Assembly (NCBI RefSeq): GCF_011065405.1
Contig: NZ_CP047056.1
Coordinates: 1,386,747 to 1,450,746, forward strand
Source of the DNA: Succinivibrio dextrinosolvens
Lineage (GTDB): Bacteria > Pseudomonadota > Gammaproteobacteria > Enterobacterales > Succinivibrionaceae
Direction: 5' to 3'
Length of the DNA stretch: 64,000 nucleotides
In this document: positions 35,215-43,802 of the stretch, piece by piece
How the letters are laid out: each line of letters opens with the position of its first letter
Position numbering within the stretch: the first letter of the stretch is position 1
Notes under the pieces: model-generated
Databases searched by the model: none
What the model saw: only the letters and a program-made list of their open reading frames with translations
Told to the model about the DNA's origin: nothing
Program-made: the position numbers and the translations under genes

Positions 35215-35292
35215 CATGCTGTTTTTTTTGCTTGCTAACCTTGGTAAATGTCGCTTTTGACAGATTATCCAATAGGTAATTAGGAGATTCAC

Positions 35293-37107
35293 GTGGAAAA
35301 ATATCAAGCCGATGTTGCGATCGTGGGTGCTGGTGGAACTGGTCTTCGTGCTGCTATTGCAGTTGCTCAGGCTGATCCTAAACTGAAAGTTGCACTCATT
35401 TCCAAAGTTTACCCAATGCGTTCACACACTGTTGCTGCTGAGGGTGGTGCTGCAGGTGTAGTTCGTGACGACGATTCTTATCAGAAACACTTCGAAGATA
35501 CCGTTGCTGGCGGTGACTGGTTATGCGAACAGGACGTAGTTGAGAAGTTTGTTCATCAGGCACCTCAGGAATTATACCAGCTAGAACACTGGGGCTGCCC
35601 TTGGAGCCGTAAACCAGATGGTGACGTAAACGTTCGCCGTTTCGGTGGAATGAAAGTTCCACGTACTTGGTTTGCTGCTGATAAATCAGGCTTCCACATG
35701 TTACACACACTGTACCAGACTTCTGTACAGTTCCCTTCTATCCACCGTTTCGATGAGCACTTTGTTCTAGACCTTCTAGAGGAAGATGGCGAGTGCCGTG
35801 GTGTAGTCTGCTATGACCTTCAGAATGGTGTATTCCGTCAGATCAATGCCAAGGCAGTATTCCTGGCAACCGGTGGTGCAGGTCGTTGCTATCTGTTCAA
35901 TACAAACGGCGGTATTGTTACTGGTGATGGTATGGCTTTAGCTTATCGTCACGGTGTACCACTACGTGATATGGAATTCGTTCAGTATCATCCAACCGGT
36001 CTTCTAGGTTGCGGTCTGCTGATGACTGAAGGCTGCCGTGGTGAAGGTGGTGTTCTATATAATAAGGATGGATACCGTTACCTTCAGGATTACGGTCTAG
36101 GACCAGAGACTCCTGTTGGCAAACCTCAGAACAAGTACATGGAATTAGGTCCACGTGATCGTCTGTCTCAGGCATTCTGGAACGAGTCAAAGAAAGGACG
36201 TACCATCAAATATCCATTAGGTGAAGCTGTTCATCTGGATCTAACTCACTTAGGTGAGAAGTACTTACATGAGCGTCTACCTCTAATCTGCGAACTTGCA
36301 ATGACTTACTCTGGTGTTGATCCTGTTAAGGCTCCTGTTCCAGTTCGTCCTGTTGTTCACTACACCATGGGTGGTATTGAGACAGACGGAAATACCGCAA
36401 CTCGCATGCCTGGTCTATATGCTGGCGGTGAGTGTGCTTCAGTTGGTATTCACGGTGCAAACCGTCTAGGTTCTAACTCACTAGTTGAAACCATCGTATT
36501 CGGTAAGATCGGTGGTGATGCAATGGTTGAAAGAGCTCACAACGTTAAGGACTTCGATTCTGCTGAACTAACCCGTCAGGCTGAGGCTGCTGAGAAGAAA
36601 GCATTAAGTCTGTTCGATGTTAAGGGTACCGAGTCAATGTCAAAGATCCGCCACGAAATGGGTCAGTCAATGGAAGAAGGTGTTGGTATCTATCGTGAAG
36701 AAGAATCAATGCAGAAGACTATTAATGTGCTGAAGAATCTGCAGAAGCGTATCGTTAACGTTGGTCTGACAGATCGCGGTCGTGTATTCAACACCGAATG
36801 GATGAACTTAATCGAGTTGGGCTATACCTTAGATGTAGCTCAGTGTATGGTTCATTCTGCTATTAACCGTAAGGAATCTCGCGGTTCACATCAGCGTTTA
36901 GATGGTCCAAACGGAGCATACAAGCAGCGTGATGATGTAAACTTCTTAAAGCACTCATTAGCATTCAAGTCAACTGACGGTGCTGATGAACCACGCATCG
37001 ATTACGGCGATGTTAAGATTACAACCTTCCAGCCTGCTAAGCGTGTATATGGTGCAGAGGCAGAAGCAGCAGAAAAAGCTAGAAAAGCAGCACAGGAGGC
37101 TAAATAA
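35293..37107 (+). CDS. frdA: Fumarate reductase flavoprotein subunit
   Basis: A 604-residue flavoprotein, E. coli type (602). The FAD motif is [30 protein letters not shown] contains the histidine that covalently binds FAD; the catalytic segment is [21 protein letters not shown] region and [15 protein letters not shown] closes the FAD site. It reduces fumarate to succinate in anaerobic respiration on the cytoplasmic face of the inner membrane. The start is GTG 35293 after TTAGGAG. Its stop overlaps the frdB start by one base (TAATG). In an organism of this type it is probably the main route to succinate. Confidence 0.98.
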   Translation: MEKYQADVAIVGAGGTGLRAAIAVAQADPKLKVALISKVYPMRSHTVAAEGGAAGVVRDDDSYQKHFEDTVAGGDWLCEQDVVEKFVHQAPQELYQLEHWGCPWSRKPDGDVNVRRFGGMKVPRTWFAADKSGFHMLHTLYQTSVQFPSIHRFDEHFVLDLLEEDGECRGVVCYDLQNGVFRQINAKAVFLATGGAGRCYLFNTNGGIVTGDGMALAYRHGVPLRDMEFVQYHPTGLLGCGLLMTEGCRGEGGVLYNKDGYRYLQDYGLGPETPVGKPQNKYMELGPRDRLSQAFWNESKKGRTIKYPLGEAVHLDLTHLGEKYLHERLPLICELAMTYSGVDPVKAPVPVRPVVHYTMGGIETDGNTATRMPGLYAGGECASVGIHGANRLGSNSLVETIVFGKIGGDAMVERAHNVKDFDSAELTRQAEAAEKKALSLFDVKGTESMSKIRHEMGQSMEEGVGIYREEESMQKTINVLKNLQKRIVNVGLTDRGRVFNTEWMNLIELGYTLDVAQCMVHSAINRKESRGSHQRLDGPNGAYKQRDDVNFLKHSLAFKSTDGADEPRIDYGDVKITTFQPAKRVYGAEAEAAEKARKAAQEAK

Positions 37108-37859
37108 TGGAAGCTACTCAGAAGACTATGAAAGTAACTGTTCTACGTTATCGTCCAGAACAGGACAAAGAGCCTTGGGAGCAGACTTTTGATGTTCCTT
37201 ACCACAAGGATACTTCAGTTCTAGAAGCTCTTTTCTACATCAAAGATAACTTTGAACCAAGTTTATCCTTCCGTTGGTCCTGTCGTATGGCTGTTTGCGG
37301 ATCATGCGGTATGATGGTAAATGGTGTTCCTCATCTAGCATGTAAGACTTTCCTTCGTGACTACGAAGGCAAAGATATGAAAATTGAGCCTCTTGCCAAC
37401 TTCCCAATTGAAAGAGATCTTGTTGTAGATCTATCTGATCTGATTGAGAAAATCGAGCGCATCAAGCCTTACATCATTCCAGATGCTAAGAATGCAAATA
37501 TGCCTCTGAACAAGAACTTCAAGCAGACTCCTATGCAGATGGAAGCTTACTTACAGTTTGCTCAGTGTATTAACTGCGGTTGCTGTTATGCAGCTTGCCC
37601 ACAGTACAAGCTAAATCCTAAGTTTATCGGTCCTGCAGCGTTAACATTGTTATATCGTTACAATACCGATAACAGAGATGCTGGTGCTAAGTTACGTGCT
37701 CCATTCCTAAATTCAGAGGAAGGTGCATGGGGTTGTACATTCGTTGGTTACTGCTCAGAAGTTTGTCCTAAGCATGTTGATCCATCTTCAGCAATTCAGC
37801 TAGGAAAGAAGATGAGTGCAACTGACTACGTATTTAACATGATCAAACCGGAGCATTAA
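37107..37859 (+). CDS. frdB: Fumarate reductase iron-sulfur subunit
   Basis: A 250-residue subunit. The [2Fe-2S] ligands are in [21 protein letters not shown]; the [4Fe-4S] and [3Fe-4S] ligands are in [12 protein letters not shown] and [11 protein letters not shown]. It carries electrons from menaquinol bound near FrdCD to FrdA. It overlaps frdA by one base and is followed one base later by frdC. Confidence 0.98.
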   Translation: MEATQKTMKVTVLRYRPEQDKEPWEQTFDVPYHKDTSVLEALFYIKDNFEPSLSFRWSCRMAVCGSCGMMVNGVPHLACKTFLRDYEGKDMKIEPLANFPIERDLVVDLSDLIEKIERIKPYIIPDAKNANMPLNKNFKQTPMQMEAYLQFAQCINCGCCYAACPQYKLNPKFIGPAALTLLYRYNTDNRDAGAKLRAPFLNSEEGAWGCTFVGYCSEVCPKHVDPSSAIQLGKKMSATDYVFNMIKPEH

Positions 37860-37860
37860 A

Positions 37861-38313
37861 ATGAGCGAAGTTAAGTCATTCCGCAAACCATATAATCCTC
37901 CAGTCAAGAAAATGACCTGGTGGTTAGGAAATTCATTCTACACAAAATACATGATTCGTGAAGGTACTGCAGTCTTAGCTTTATTTGCTGTTTTAGAGAT
38001 TGTTTTCGGTATCTTTATGTTGGCTCTATGCGACATTGGTCCAATTCCAACCTTATCTGGAATTGCTCCATATGCATGGTACTTACAGAGCTTCCTTGGC
38101 AATCCTGTTATTATTGCCTTAAACGTAGTTGTACTAGTATCTCAGTTATACCATGCAATTACTTGGTTTGCTCTGATGCCATCAGCTGTTCGTGTATTTA
38201 TGAACAAGAATTCAACCGAACTACTACCTAGATGGATTATTACAGCAGGTCTGTATGCAGCTCTAGCTGTTGCTACTGTTGTAATCCTTGGCGTAGCATT
38301 TTTAACCGTATAA
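37861..38313 (+). CDS. frdC: Fumarate reductase membrane anchor subunit C
   Basis: A 150-residue, three-helix membrane anchor, about 20 residues longer than E. coli FrdC. MIREGTAV matches the segment with the quinol-site glutamate (Glu29 in E. coli). It binds menaquinone with FrdD and anchors FrdAB. No haem ligands are expected in this class. One base after frdB. Confidence 0.95.
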   Translation: MSEVKSFRKPYNPPVKKMTWWLGNSFYTKYMIREGTAVLALFAVLEIVFGIFMLALCDIGPIPTLSGIAPYAWYLQSFLGNPVIIALNVVVLVSQLYHAITWFALMPSAVRVFMNKNSTELLPRWIITAGLYAALAVATVVILGVAFLTV

Positions 38314-38325
38314 GGAGAATTACAA

Positions 38326-38703
38326 ATGCGTCAATTTCTTCCAACTCGTTCTGATGAACCAATGTACTGGTTAATGTTCGGTGCTGGCGGTATGGTAGCC
38401 TCAATTGTATTACCTGCAATTGTTGTTGTTTTGATCGCTGCAGGCTTAACCTCTGATGATTTACAGCATGGCGTATTAAACCTAGGACAGGTAGCAAGCA
38501 TTTTCTCTAACTGGTTCCTAAGCCTTGTTGTTTTCGGTGTTGTATTCCTACTAAGCTTCTATGCTTTACACAGAATGCACCACTCAAGCCATGACTTTGG
38601 AATTCATTCTAAGTTAACATGGTACATTGCATACGGTTCAGCAGCCGCTGTATCCTTCATTTCATTAGGCTTACAGCTGTTAATGTATGTAAAATTCTTC
38701 TAA
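38326..38703 (+). CDS. frdD: Fumarate reductase membrane anchor subunit D
   Basis: A 125-residue three-helix anchor starting with RSDEPMYWLMFGAGGMV, the conserved FrdD opening, and LHRMHHSSHDFGIH between helices 2 and 3. It completes the quinol-binding membrane domain. AAGGAG precedes it and a strong terminator follows, so frdABCD is one operon. Confidence 0.95.
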   Translation: MRQFLPTRSDEPMYWLMFGAGGMVASIVLPAIVVVLIAAGLTSDDLQHGVLNLGQVASIFSNWFLSLVVFGVVFLLSFYALHRMHHSSHDFGIHSKLTWYIAYGSAAAVSFISLGLQLLMYVKFF

Positions 38704-38726
38704 AAAAGAATGAATTAGCAGTAAAA

Positions 38727-38753
38727 AACCGAGCTTCAAGCTCGGTTTTTTTT
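38727..38753 (+). terminator. Terminator of frdABCD
   Basis: AACCGAGCTT and AAGCTCGGTT form a perfect stem followed by an 8-T run. Confidence 0.92.
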
Positions 38754-39363
38754 ATCTGAAAACAAAACTAACATTATACATATGAAATCCTTTTACTTTA
38801 TTAATGAGGTTAATTAAGTAAATTTACAGAAAATATTCATTCTTATCCGTTGATTTTTAATAGTTTTTAAAAAAAATCAAATGATTGGTTTTATTAACTT
38901 TCACTTTGTAGTCTTATGTGATGTTAATCACACTTTTTTCTCTTTCCATAATTTTTAATTCTGTTATAATTCAGCTAAATTTTTTAGAGACAAAGGTATT
39001 TATACTAGGCTTCTTGTAAACGAATACATGAATAAATACGTCTTTAAAAAACATAACAATAAAGTTATAAGCGTATATGACATATCATATGGATTTCAGC
39101 AGAAAATATGTCAATAAATGACAGAGTTATTCTGCATTGATTTGTTATATAAGAACACCAGATAAGCTTATGAAATATTTCAAAGCTCTTGGTAATTGAA
39201 TTTGTAGGGCATCAGAACTGTCCATACAATACAGCCTCAATAGAAAAAGATCTTAATATTCTTTTTGAAAGAGGAAGTTTCTAAATTCGTAAATGAATTT
39301 TTTTTAGAAACAGTTCAACTAATTTTGAATTAATCTTGTTAACTCCGCTTGGGAGCCTAAAAA
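38754..39363 (+). other. Long leader/promoter region before pykF
   Basis: About 600 bp without a supported gene. It holds a CRP-type site and a -10 element; from there the leader to pykF is nearly 390 nt. A 29-codon frame from ATG 39028 (start MNKYVFKKHNNKV) has no ribosome site and is not supported as a gene. Confidence 0.45.
38917..38932. promoter_or_regulatory. CRP-type binding site upstream of pykF
   Basis: TGTGATGTTAATCACA is a perfect TGTGA-N6-TCACA palindrome. A TATAAT at 38965-38970 would place it about 52 bp upstream of the transcription start; the -35 there is poor, which suits activation. Confidence 0.6.
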
Positions 39364-40782
39364 ATGAAAAAAACTAAAATGGTATGCACTATCGGACCAA
39401 AGTCTGAGAAACGCGAAGTAATGGAAACCTTATTAAACTCAGGCATGAACGTAATGCGTCTGAACTTCTCTCACGGTGACTTTGAGGAGCACGGTGGTCG
39501 TATTACCAACATCAATGCTATCATGAAAGAGACTGGTAAAGTATTTGCTGTTCTTCTAGATACCAAGGGACCTGAGATCAGAACCTGTGACTTAGAAAAC
39601 GGTGAAGATGTAGAGTTATCTACTGGCGATAAGATTACCCTAACTTCAGATGCTTCTTTCGTAGGTAACAAGACTAAAGTTGGTGTAACCTACCCTGACC
39701 TAGCAAAGGACTTAAAGGTTGGTTCAACTGTTCTTTTAGATGATGGTCTAATTGGTTTAACAGTTACTGCAATTAACGGAAAAGATGTTGAGTGTGAAGT
39801 ACAGAATAACGGTATGCTAGGCGAGCACAAAGGTGTAAACCTACCAAATACCCATATTTCAATGCCATTCTTATCAGAAAAAGATAAGGGTGACCTGTTA
39901 TTCGGTATCAAGAGAGATGTTGACTTCATCGCAGCTTCATTCACCAGAACCAAGGAAGACGTTCTAGACATCAGAAACTTCCTAGATGCAAACGGTGGTA
40001 ACGAGATTAAGATCATCTGCAAAATCGAGAATCAGGAAGGCTTAGATAACTTTGAAGATATTCTTGCAACTGCTGATGGCATCATGGTTGCTCGTGGTGA
40101 CATGGGTGTTGAAATTCCAGCTCAGGAAGTTATCTTTGCCCAGAAGCACATTATCAAGCGTTGTAACGAGGTTGGTAAGCCAGTAATCACTGCAACTCAG
40201 ATGTTAGATTCTATGATTAAGAATCCACGCCCTACCCGTGCAGAAGCTGGTGACGTAACCAATGCTATTTTAGACGGCACTGATGCAGTTATGTTATCAG
40301 GTGAATCTGCTAAGGGTAAGTATCCACGTGAAGCAGTTAGAACCATGAACACCATCTGTGAAAGAACTGACTCTTACTGTGAAGAGTACGCAGACGAAGT
40401 TTATCGTTATGTAGAAGCTGCTCCAACCGTAACTGATTCAGCTTGTTTAGCTGCAGTTGAAGCTTCCGAGAGCTTAAATGCCCCAGTTATCGTTGTTGCA
40501 ACCGAGCACGGTAATTCAGCTCGCGCAATCCGCAAGTTCAACCCTAATGCAGTTATTCTTGCATTAACCCCTAACTACAAGGCAGCTCGTCAGTTATGCT
40601 TAACTCGTGGCGTTCTACCTAAGATTGTTGAAAGAATCAAGTCAACAGACGAGTTCTTCAAGTTAGGTAAGGAATTAGCTGTTGAGCTAGGTTTAGCCAA
40701 GGCTGGTGATAAGATTATCATGGTTAACGGTGCATTAGTTCCATCAGGAATCACCAACACCATGTCTGTTCAGACTATCTAA
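39364..40782 (+). CDS. pykF: Pyruvate kinase (type I)
   Basis: A 472-residue enzyme close to E. coli PykF (470). Visible are [12 protein letters not shown] at the start, [12 protein letters not shown], the active-site signature with lysine [12 protein letters not shown] and [12 protein letters not shown], and [21 protein letters not shown]. It makes ATP and pyruvate from phosphoenolpyruvate. Single gene with a terminator; possibly CRP-controlled. TTGGGAG provides the ribosome site. Confidence 0.97.
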   Translation: MKKTKMVCTIGPKSEKREVMETLLNSGMNVMRLNFSHGDFEEHGGRITNINAIMKETGKVFAVLLDTKGPEIRTCDLENGEDVELSTGDKITLTSDASFVGNKTKVGVTYPDLAKDLKVGSTVLLDDGLIGLTVTAINGKDVECEVQNNGMLGEHKGVNLPNTHISMPFLSEKDKGDLLFGIKRDVDFIAASFTRTKEDVLDIRNFLDANGGNEIKIICKIENQEGLDNFEDILATADGIMVARGDMGVEIPAQEVIFAQKHIIKRCNEVGKPVITATQMLDSMIKNPRPTRAEAGDVTNAILDGTDAVMLSGESAKGKYPREAVRTMNTICERTDSYCEEYADEVYRYVEAAPTVTDSACLAAVEASESLNAPVIVVATEHGNSARAIRKFNPNAVILALTPNYKAARQLCLTRGVLPKIVERIKSTDEFFKLGKELAVELGLAKAGDKIIMVNGALVPSGITNTMSVQTI

Positions 40783-40803
40783 TAGTTCAAAGCTACTGAT
40801 AAG

Positions 40804-40832
40804 AAGGATCTGACAAATCAGGTCCTTTTTTT
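40804..40832 (+). terminator. Terminator of pykF
   Basis: AAGGATCTGA and TCAGGTCCTT pair (one G-T) around a 4-nt loop, followed by a T-run. Confidence 0.88.
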
Positions 40833-40861
40833 CGAGTCTGAACTTGTGCACAGACTAGGAA

Positions 40862-40905
40862 AAAAAAATTAGGCCAAAGTTTCTTATTTCGGAAGCTTTG
40901 GCCTT
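40862..40905 (-). terminator. Terminator of fliS
   Basis: On the minus strand AAGGCCAAAG pairs with CTTTGGCCT, then a run of eight T. Convergent with the pykF terminator. Confidence 0.85.
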
Positions 40906-40938
40906 AATATTGAACTTATACCCTGCGGATTGCAATTA

Positions 40939-41355
40939 TTATTTGTTTACTAACTTTTCATTAACTTCTTGTTTTACATCATTTGGAATCTTATCCCATG
41001 CCTGCTTAATTGGGATCAACAGATTGATGCATTCATCAATAGGTGCTGTTTCCAGTGATAAAGATGCTGTAGTCAGACGGTCTCGCATGTACTCATATAA
41101 AGACAGCATTCTATCGTACAAAGCTGGATCTGCATTTCTGTTTAAAGAGTTCTCAAGACCGTAAATAATTCCTTGAGCCTTTGCTATTCTATCAGCCTTA
41201 TAAGAGAAATCGTTTCTTAAAATAGCCCCTTTAGCCTGAGATAATCTTTCTAAAAGTCCTTCATAAAGCATCTGAATAATTCTGTGAGGATCTGCAATCG
41301 CTAATTCTGCCTCTATGTTAGTCTTCTTATAGGCTTTTAAATTTCGTCCGTACAT
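40939..41355 (-). CDS. fliS: Flagellar export chaperone FliS
   Basis: A 138-residue all-helical protein with the FliS pattern: YKKTNIEAELAIADPHRIIQMLYEGLLERL at the start and a C-terminal helix region LIPIKQAWDKIP. FliS holds unpolymerised flagellin for export and also binds FliC C-termini of the kind that end in small hydrophobic residues. AGGGGA precedes the start. It has its own sigma-28 promoter and terminators on both sides, so it is separate from flaG. The usual neighbours fliD and fliC are not in the window. Confidence 0.93.
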   Translation of the reverse strand: MYGRNLKAYKKTNIEAELAIADPHRIIQMLYEGLLERLSQAKGAILRNDFSYKADRIAKAQGIIYGLENSLNRNADPALYDRMLSLYEYMRDRLTTASLSLETAPIDECINLLIPIKQAWDKIPNDVKQEVNEKLVNK

Positions 41356-41410
41356 AATAATCCCCTGCTTTTCTTTTTTATAATCGGAATAATTTATTAT
41401 TTATATTTAT

Positions 41411-41436
41411 TTATCGGCAAAAAATCTTTTTCTTTA
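41411..41436 (-). promoter_or_regulatory. Sigma-28 (FliA) promoter of fliS
   Basis: On the minus strand TAAAG, then after a 14-nt gap from TAAA a perfect GCCGATAA. Located 56 bp before the fliS start. Confidence 0.7.
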
Positions 41437-41460
41437 ATCATTTTTAATAAAATTATAGAC

Positions 41461-41487
41461 AAAAAAAACCGCCATATTATAGCGGTT
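41461..41487 (-). terminator. Terminator of flaG
   Basis: AACCGC and GCGGTT flank a 9-nt loop; on the minus strand eight T follow. Confidence 0.75.
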
Positions 41488-41516
41488 CTATAGAATAGGT
41501 AGGATAAAAAAATAAG

Positions 41517-42029
41517 TTAAACTTTGTCGTCAAAAAGCAAACCTTTTACCTCATCCTTATCTAAAGACAGAGAACTCTGGTTTTCTTCTATCATCTTATC
41601 TAGTTTTTCAGCAAACTCTAAAAATTCCTCTGAAGGTATCTGTCGAACAAGTTTCTTAGTGTTCATATCAGTAACCCTAACTAAGGTATTTTCAGAATCA
41701 TCAAATGAAAATGACAGACCAATATTTTGCTGATTCAGAGCGTACATACGTTCTTGTGCCAATTTCTCATTCCGTTCCTGAAGAACTTTGGAGATCTCTT
41801 TATTCTCTGCAGCTTTGTCTTTGCTTCGTTCACTTAAACTCTGTAAGGATTTATCATTTTTATGTAATAAAGACTCCTGTTCAATCTTTTCTTTTGGATC
41901 TTTATTATCTTCAGCTTTGATAACATCCTTTTCTTCCTCATTGTTTACAGTGTTATCAACCCCAGTGAATACGGATCTTGACACCCCAAATAACGAGGAT
42001 ATGGCACCTTTAATACTAATATCGCTCAT
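41517..42029 (-). CDS. flaG: FlaG-family flagellar protein
   Basis: A 170-residue protein. The C-terminal 75 residues match FlaG: NIGLSFSFDDSENTLVRVTD, TKKLVRQIPSEEFLEFAEKLD. FlaG proteins influence filament length. The N-terminal 95 residues are long for the family, highly charged and probably disordered or coiled (KEKIEQESLLHKNDKSLQSL). The ribosome site GGGGGGAT is strong. A sigma-28 promoter lies about 80-100 bp upstream. Confidence 0.85.
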   Translation of the reverse strand: MSDISIKGAISSLFGVSRSVFTGVDNTVNNEEEKDVIKAEDNKDPKEKIEQESLLHKNDKSLQSLSERSKDKAAENKEISKVLQERNEKLAQERMYALNQQNIGLSFSFDDSENTLVRVTDMNTKKLVRQIPSEEFLEFAEKLDKMIEENQSSLSLDKDEVKGLLFDDKV

Positions 42030-42105
42030 TTTCTATCCCCCCTATTTTGAGGAGTAAACTATGTCTCTCCTAGGAAGAATACAATTACTCTTCCATTTGT
42101 ATATT

Positions 42106-42133
42106 TTATCGGACATTCTTATTAAGAACTTTA
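42106..42133 (-). promoter_or_regulatory. Sigma-28 (FliA) promoter of flaG
   Basis: On the minus strand TAAAGTTC, 12-bp gap, TCCGATAA, close to the TAAAGTTT-N11-GCCGATAA consensus. Confidence 0.7.
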
Positions 42134-42197
42134 GAAAAAAAAACGATAATTTATAAAAAAATATAAACTTTTTTTTAATACATTGATTATTATAAAC

Positions 42198-42245
42198 AAA
42201 ATAGTATCGGCTAAGAGGATAGAGAGAGGGGACCGATACTATTTT
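42198..42245 (-). terminator. Terminator of the flgJKL operon
   Basis: A 13-bp perfect stem, AAAATAGTATCGG with CCGATACTATTTT, 22-nt loop, just after the 95-residue protein gene. Confidence 0.8.
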
Positions 42246-42251
42246 AGTAAT

Positions 42252-42539
42252 TTAAGACAATAAACTTGCTGCATCAAATGGACTTATATTTGCCTGAACC
42301 TTGCCATCTGACTTACTCAACAGAGAAGCAATATCTGCAACAATATTCTTAGCATTTGACGAATTTACAACAACATTATTTTTATCAGTCATTCTGTTCA
42401 GATTCGACTGGAGATTCACAACTGTAGAAGACTCATTGTGAGATACAGCTTCTGAACTTTTCTCAATAACTCTGTTATTGGACTGAATGTTAGAGTGAAC
42501 ATTATTTACCACATTTGAAACATTATTTAAGTTAATCAT
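42252..42539 (-). CDS. Small Asn-rich protein in the flagellar operon, flagellin-like C-terminus
   Basis: A 95-residue protein of no family I recognise. It is rich in Asn, Ser and Val with a helical pattern (NNVSNVVNNVHSNIQSNNRV, NAKNIVADIASLLSKSDGKV). It ends in QANISPFDAASLLS, which recalls the C-terminal helix of flagellins (pattern QAN-x2-P-x4-LL) that FliS or the export gate recognises. The gene follows flgL by 20 bp with AGGTG as ribosome site and ends at the operon terminator, so it is expressed with hook-filament junction proteins. It may be an exported minor flagellar or anti-sigma-like protein; function unknown. Confidence 0.7.
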   Translation of the reverse strand: MINLNNVSNVVNNVHSNIQSNNRVIEKSSEAVSHNESSTVVNLQSNLNRMTDKNNVVVNSSNAKNIVADIASLLSKSDGKVQANISPFDAASLLS

Positions 42540-42559
42540 TTTTTCACCTCATCTCTCTG

Positions 42560-43789
42560 TTATATAAAATCAAATAGGGATTGTTTATTTAACATACTGT
42601 AAATCTGTCTTGATACTGTCAGCTGGTTCTGTGCTCTTATAAGTTCAGACGCAGCCTCAAAAGCATCTACCTCAGATACATTTGCTTTTGACTCAACCTT
42701 AATTGCAGACAAAGACTCATTAGCATTTAAAACATTGGTAATCGCATTTTGTCTTGCGCCAATCTGTCCCCTATATGAATCATAGTGAGCCAAAGCAATC
42801 TCGACATCAACCTGACATTTTGTAATAGCAGCTACTTTATCGACATTAGAAACTGATTCGTCATCAATAACTGCTACGATATCTGTCAGAATATTGAGCA
42901 TATTTTCAGTCTCTGGTTTATCAAGACTGAATTTTATATCTCCAGTCGCTGTCGCATCGGAAATAGTGAACTCCATTCCTCTTACTGCAATCTTGTTGAT
43001 ACTAGTTGAGGAGTCAACCTCGCCTGAGTCAATTACTGTTGTGCCATCTGGAGCATATAGAGTAAAATTGCCACTTCCGTCCAAATTAATTGTCAAAGTA
43101 TTGTTTGCACCAGTTGCTGATGAATAATACTTTTCAAATAGACTGTTAAAAGTTCCATATGAGGTAATTTCAGAGCGAACGAACTCTGAAATCGAGTTTG
43201 AGGTATCAACAGTCATTGAGTATGCCGTCTTGCAGTTTTCAAAAATATCAAGACCAGAATCGGAAACTTGGGTTTTTACGCTTGGAGCCACGACTACACC
43301 GCGTGTTGATCCATCTGCCTGACATACGTATTTTCCGGTTGATGTAAGAGTATAAGTTTCGATATCACTCTGTGCACCTGTAAAAATATACTCTCCCTCG
43401 GTATTCTGAGTATTCATCAAATCAAAAAGATGATCTCTTAACTGTGCGATTTCGGCCGATAGAGCCTTTAAGCTTGAACTGTCGTTTGAGCCATTAACGC
43501 ACTGCTGAAGTCTAGAATGAACACTTGACAAAGTATCCCACATGGAAGATAAGGCAGTTTCCTCTTCAGAAAGACTATTATTTGCAATTCCTCCTGCCTC
43601 TATATATTGTTTATAAGCAGCTATTGCTCCTTCATACTTTACCTTTGATGCCATTCCCGAAGGATCTTCACCAGCAGATTGAAACTTCAGTCCTGAATTA
43701 TACTTTGTAGCCTTTTCATCTACTTTTGAATTTGAATTCTTAATGTAACTAAGGCTATTGGTATACTGCATTGTTGTTGAAATTCTCAT
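42560..43789 (-). CDS. flgL: Flagellar hook-filament junction protein FlgL (HAP3)
   Basis: About 409 residues from ATG 43789, chosen for the strong AGGAGGT 6 bp upstream. It begins MRISTTMQYTNSLSYI and continues with the flagellin-type N-terminal helix (KYNSGLKFQSAGEDPSGMASKV); the C-terminus AASELIRAQNQLTVSRQIYSMLNKQ is the matching D0/D1 helix. FlgL links FlgK to flagellin. Its start region overlaps the flgK stop (43803) closely, so the two are coupled. Confidence 0.94.
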   Translation of the reverse strand: MRISTTMQYTNSLSYIKNSNSKVDEKATKYNSGLKFQSAGEDPSGMASKVKYEGAIAAYKQYIEAGGIANNSLSEEETALSSMWDTLSSVHSRLQQCVNGSNDSSSLKALSAEIAQLRDHLFDLMNTQNTEGEYIFTGAQSDIETYTLTSTGKYVCQADGSTRGVVVAPSVKTQVSDSGLDIFENCKTAYSMTVDTSNSISEFVRSEITSYGTFNSLFEKYYSSATGANNTLTINLDGSGNFTLYAPDGTTVIDSGEVDSSTSINKIAVRGMEFTISDATATGDIKFSLDKPETENMLNILTDIVAVIDDESVSNVDKVAAITKCQVDVEIALAHYDSYRGQIGARQNAITNVLNANESLSAIKVESKANVSEVDAFEAASELIRAQNQLTVSRQIYSMLNKQSLFDFI

Positions 43790-43802
43790 ACAGATACCTC
43801 CT

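Noticed and set aside
35065..35292. FNR site (TTGAT-N4-ATCAA) before frdA
   Set aside because: Searched by eye; no match near the expected position.
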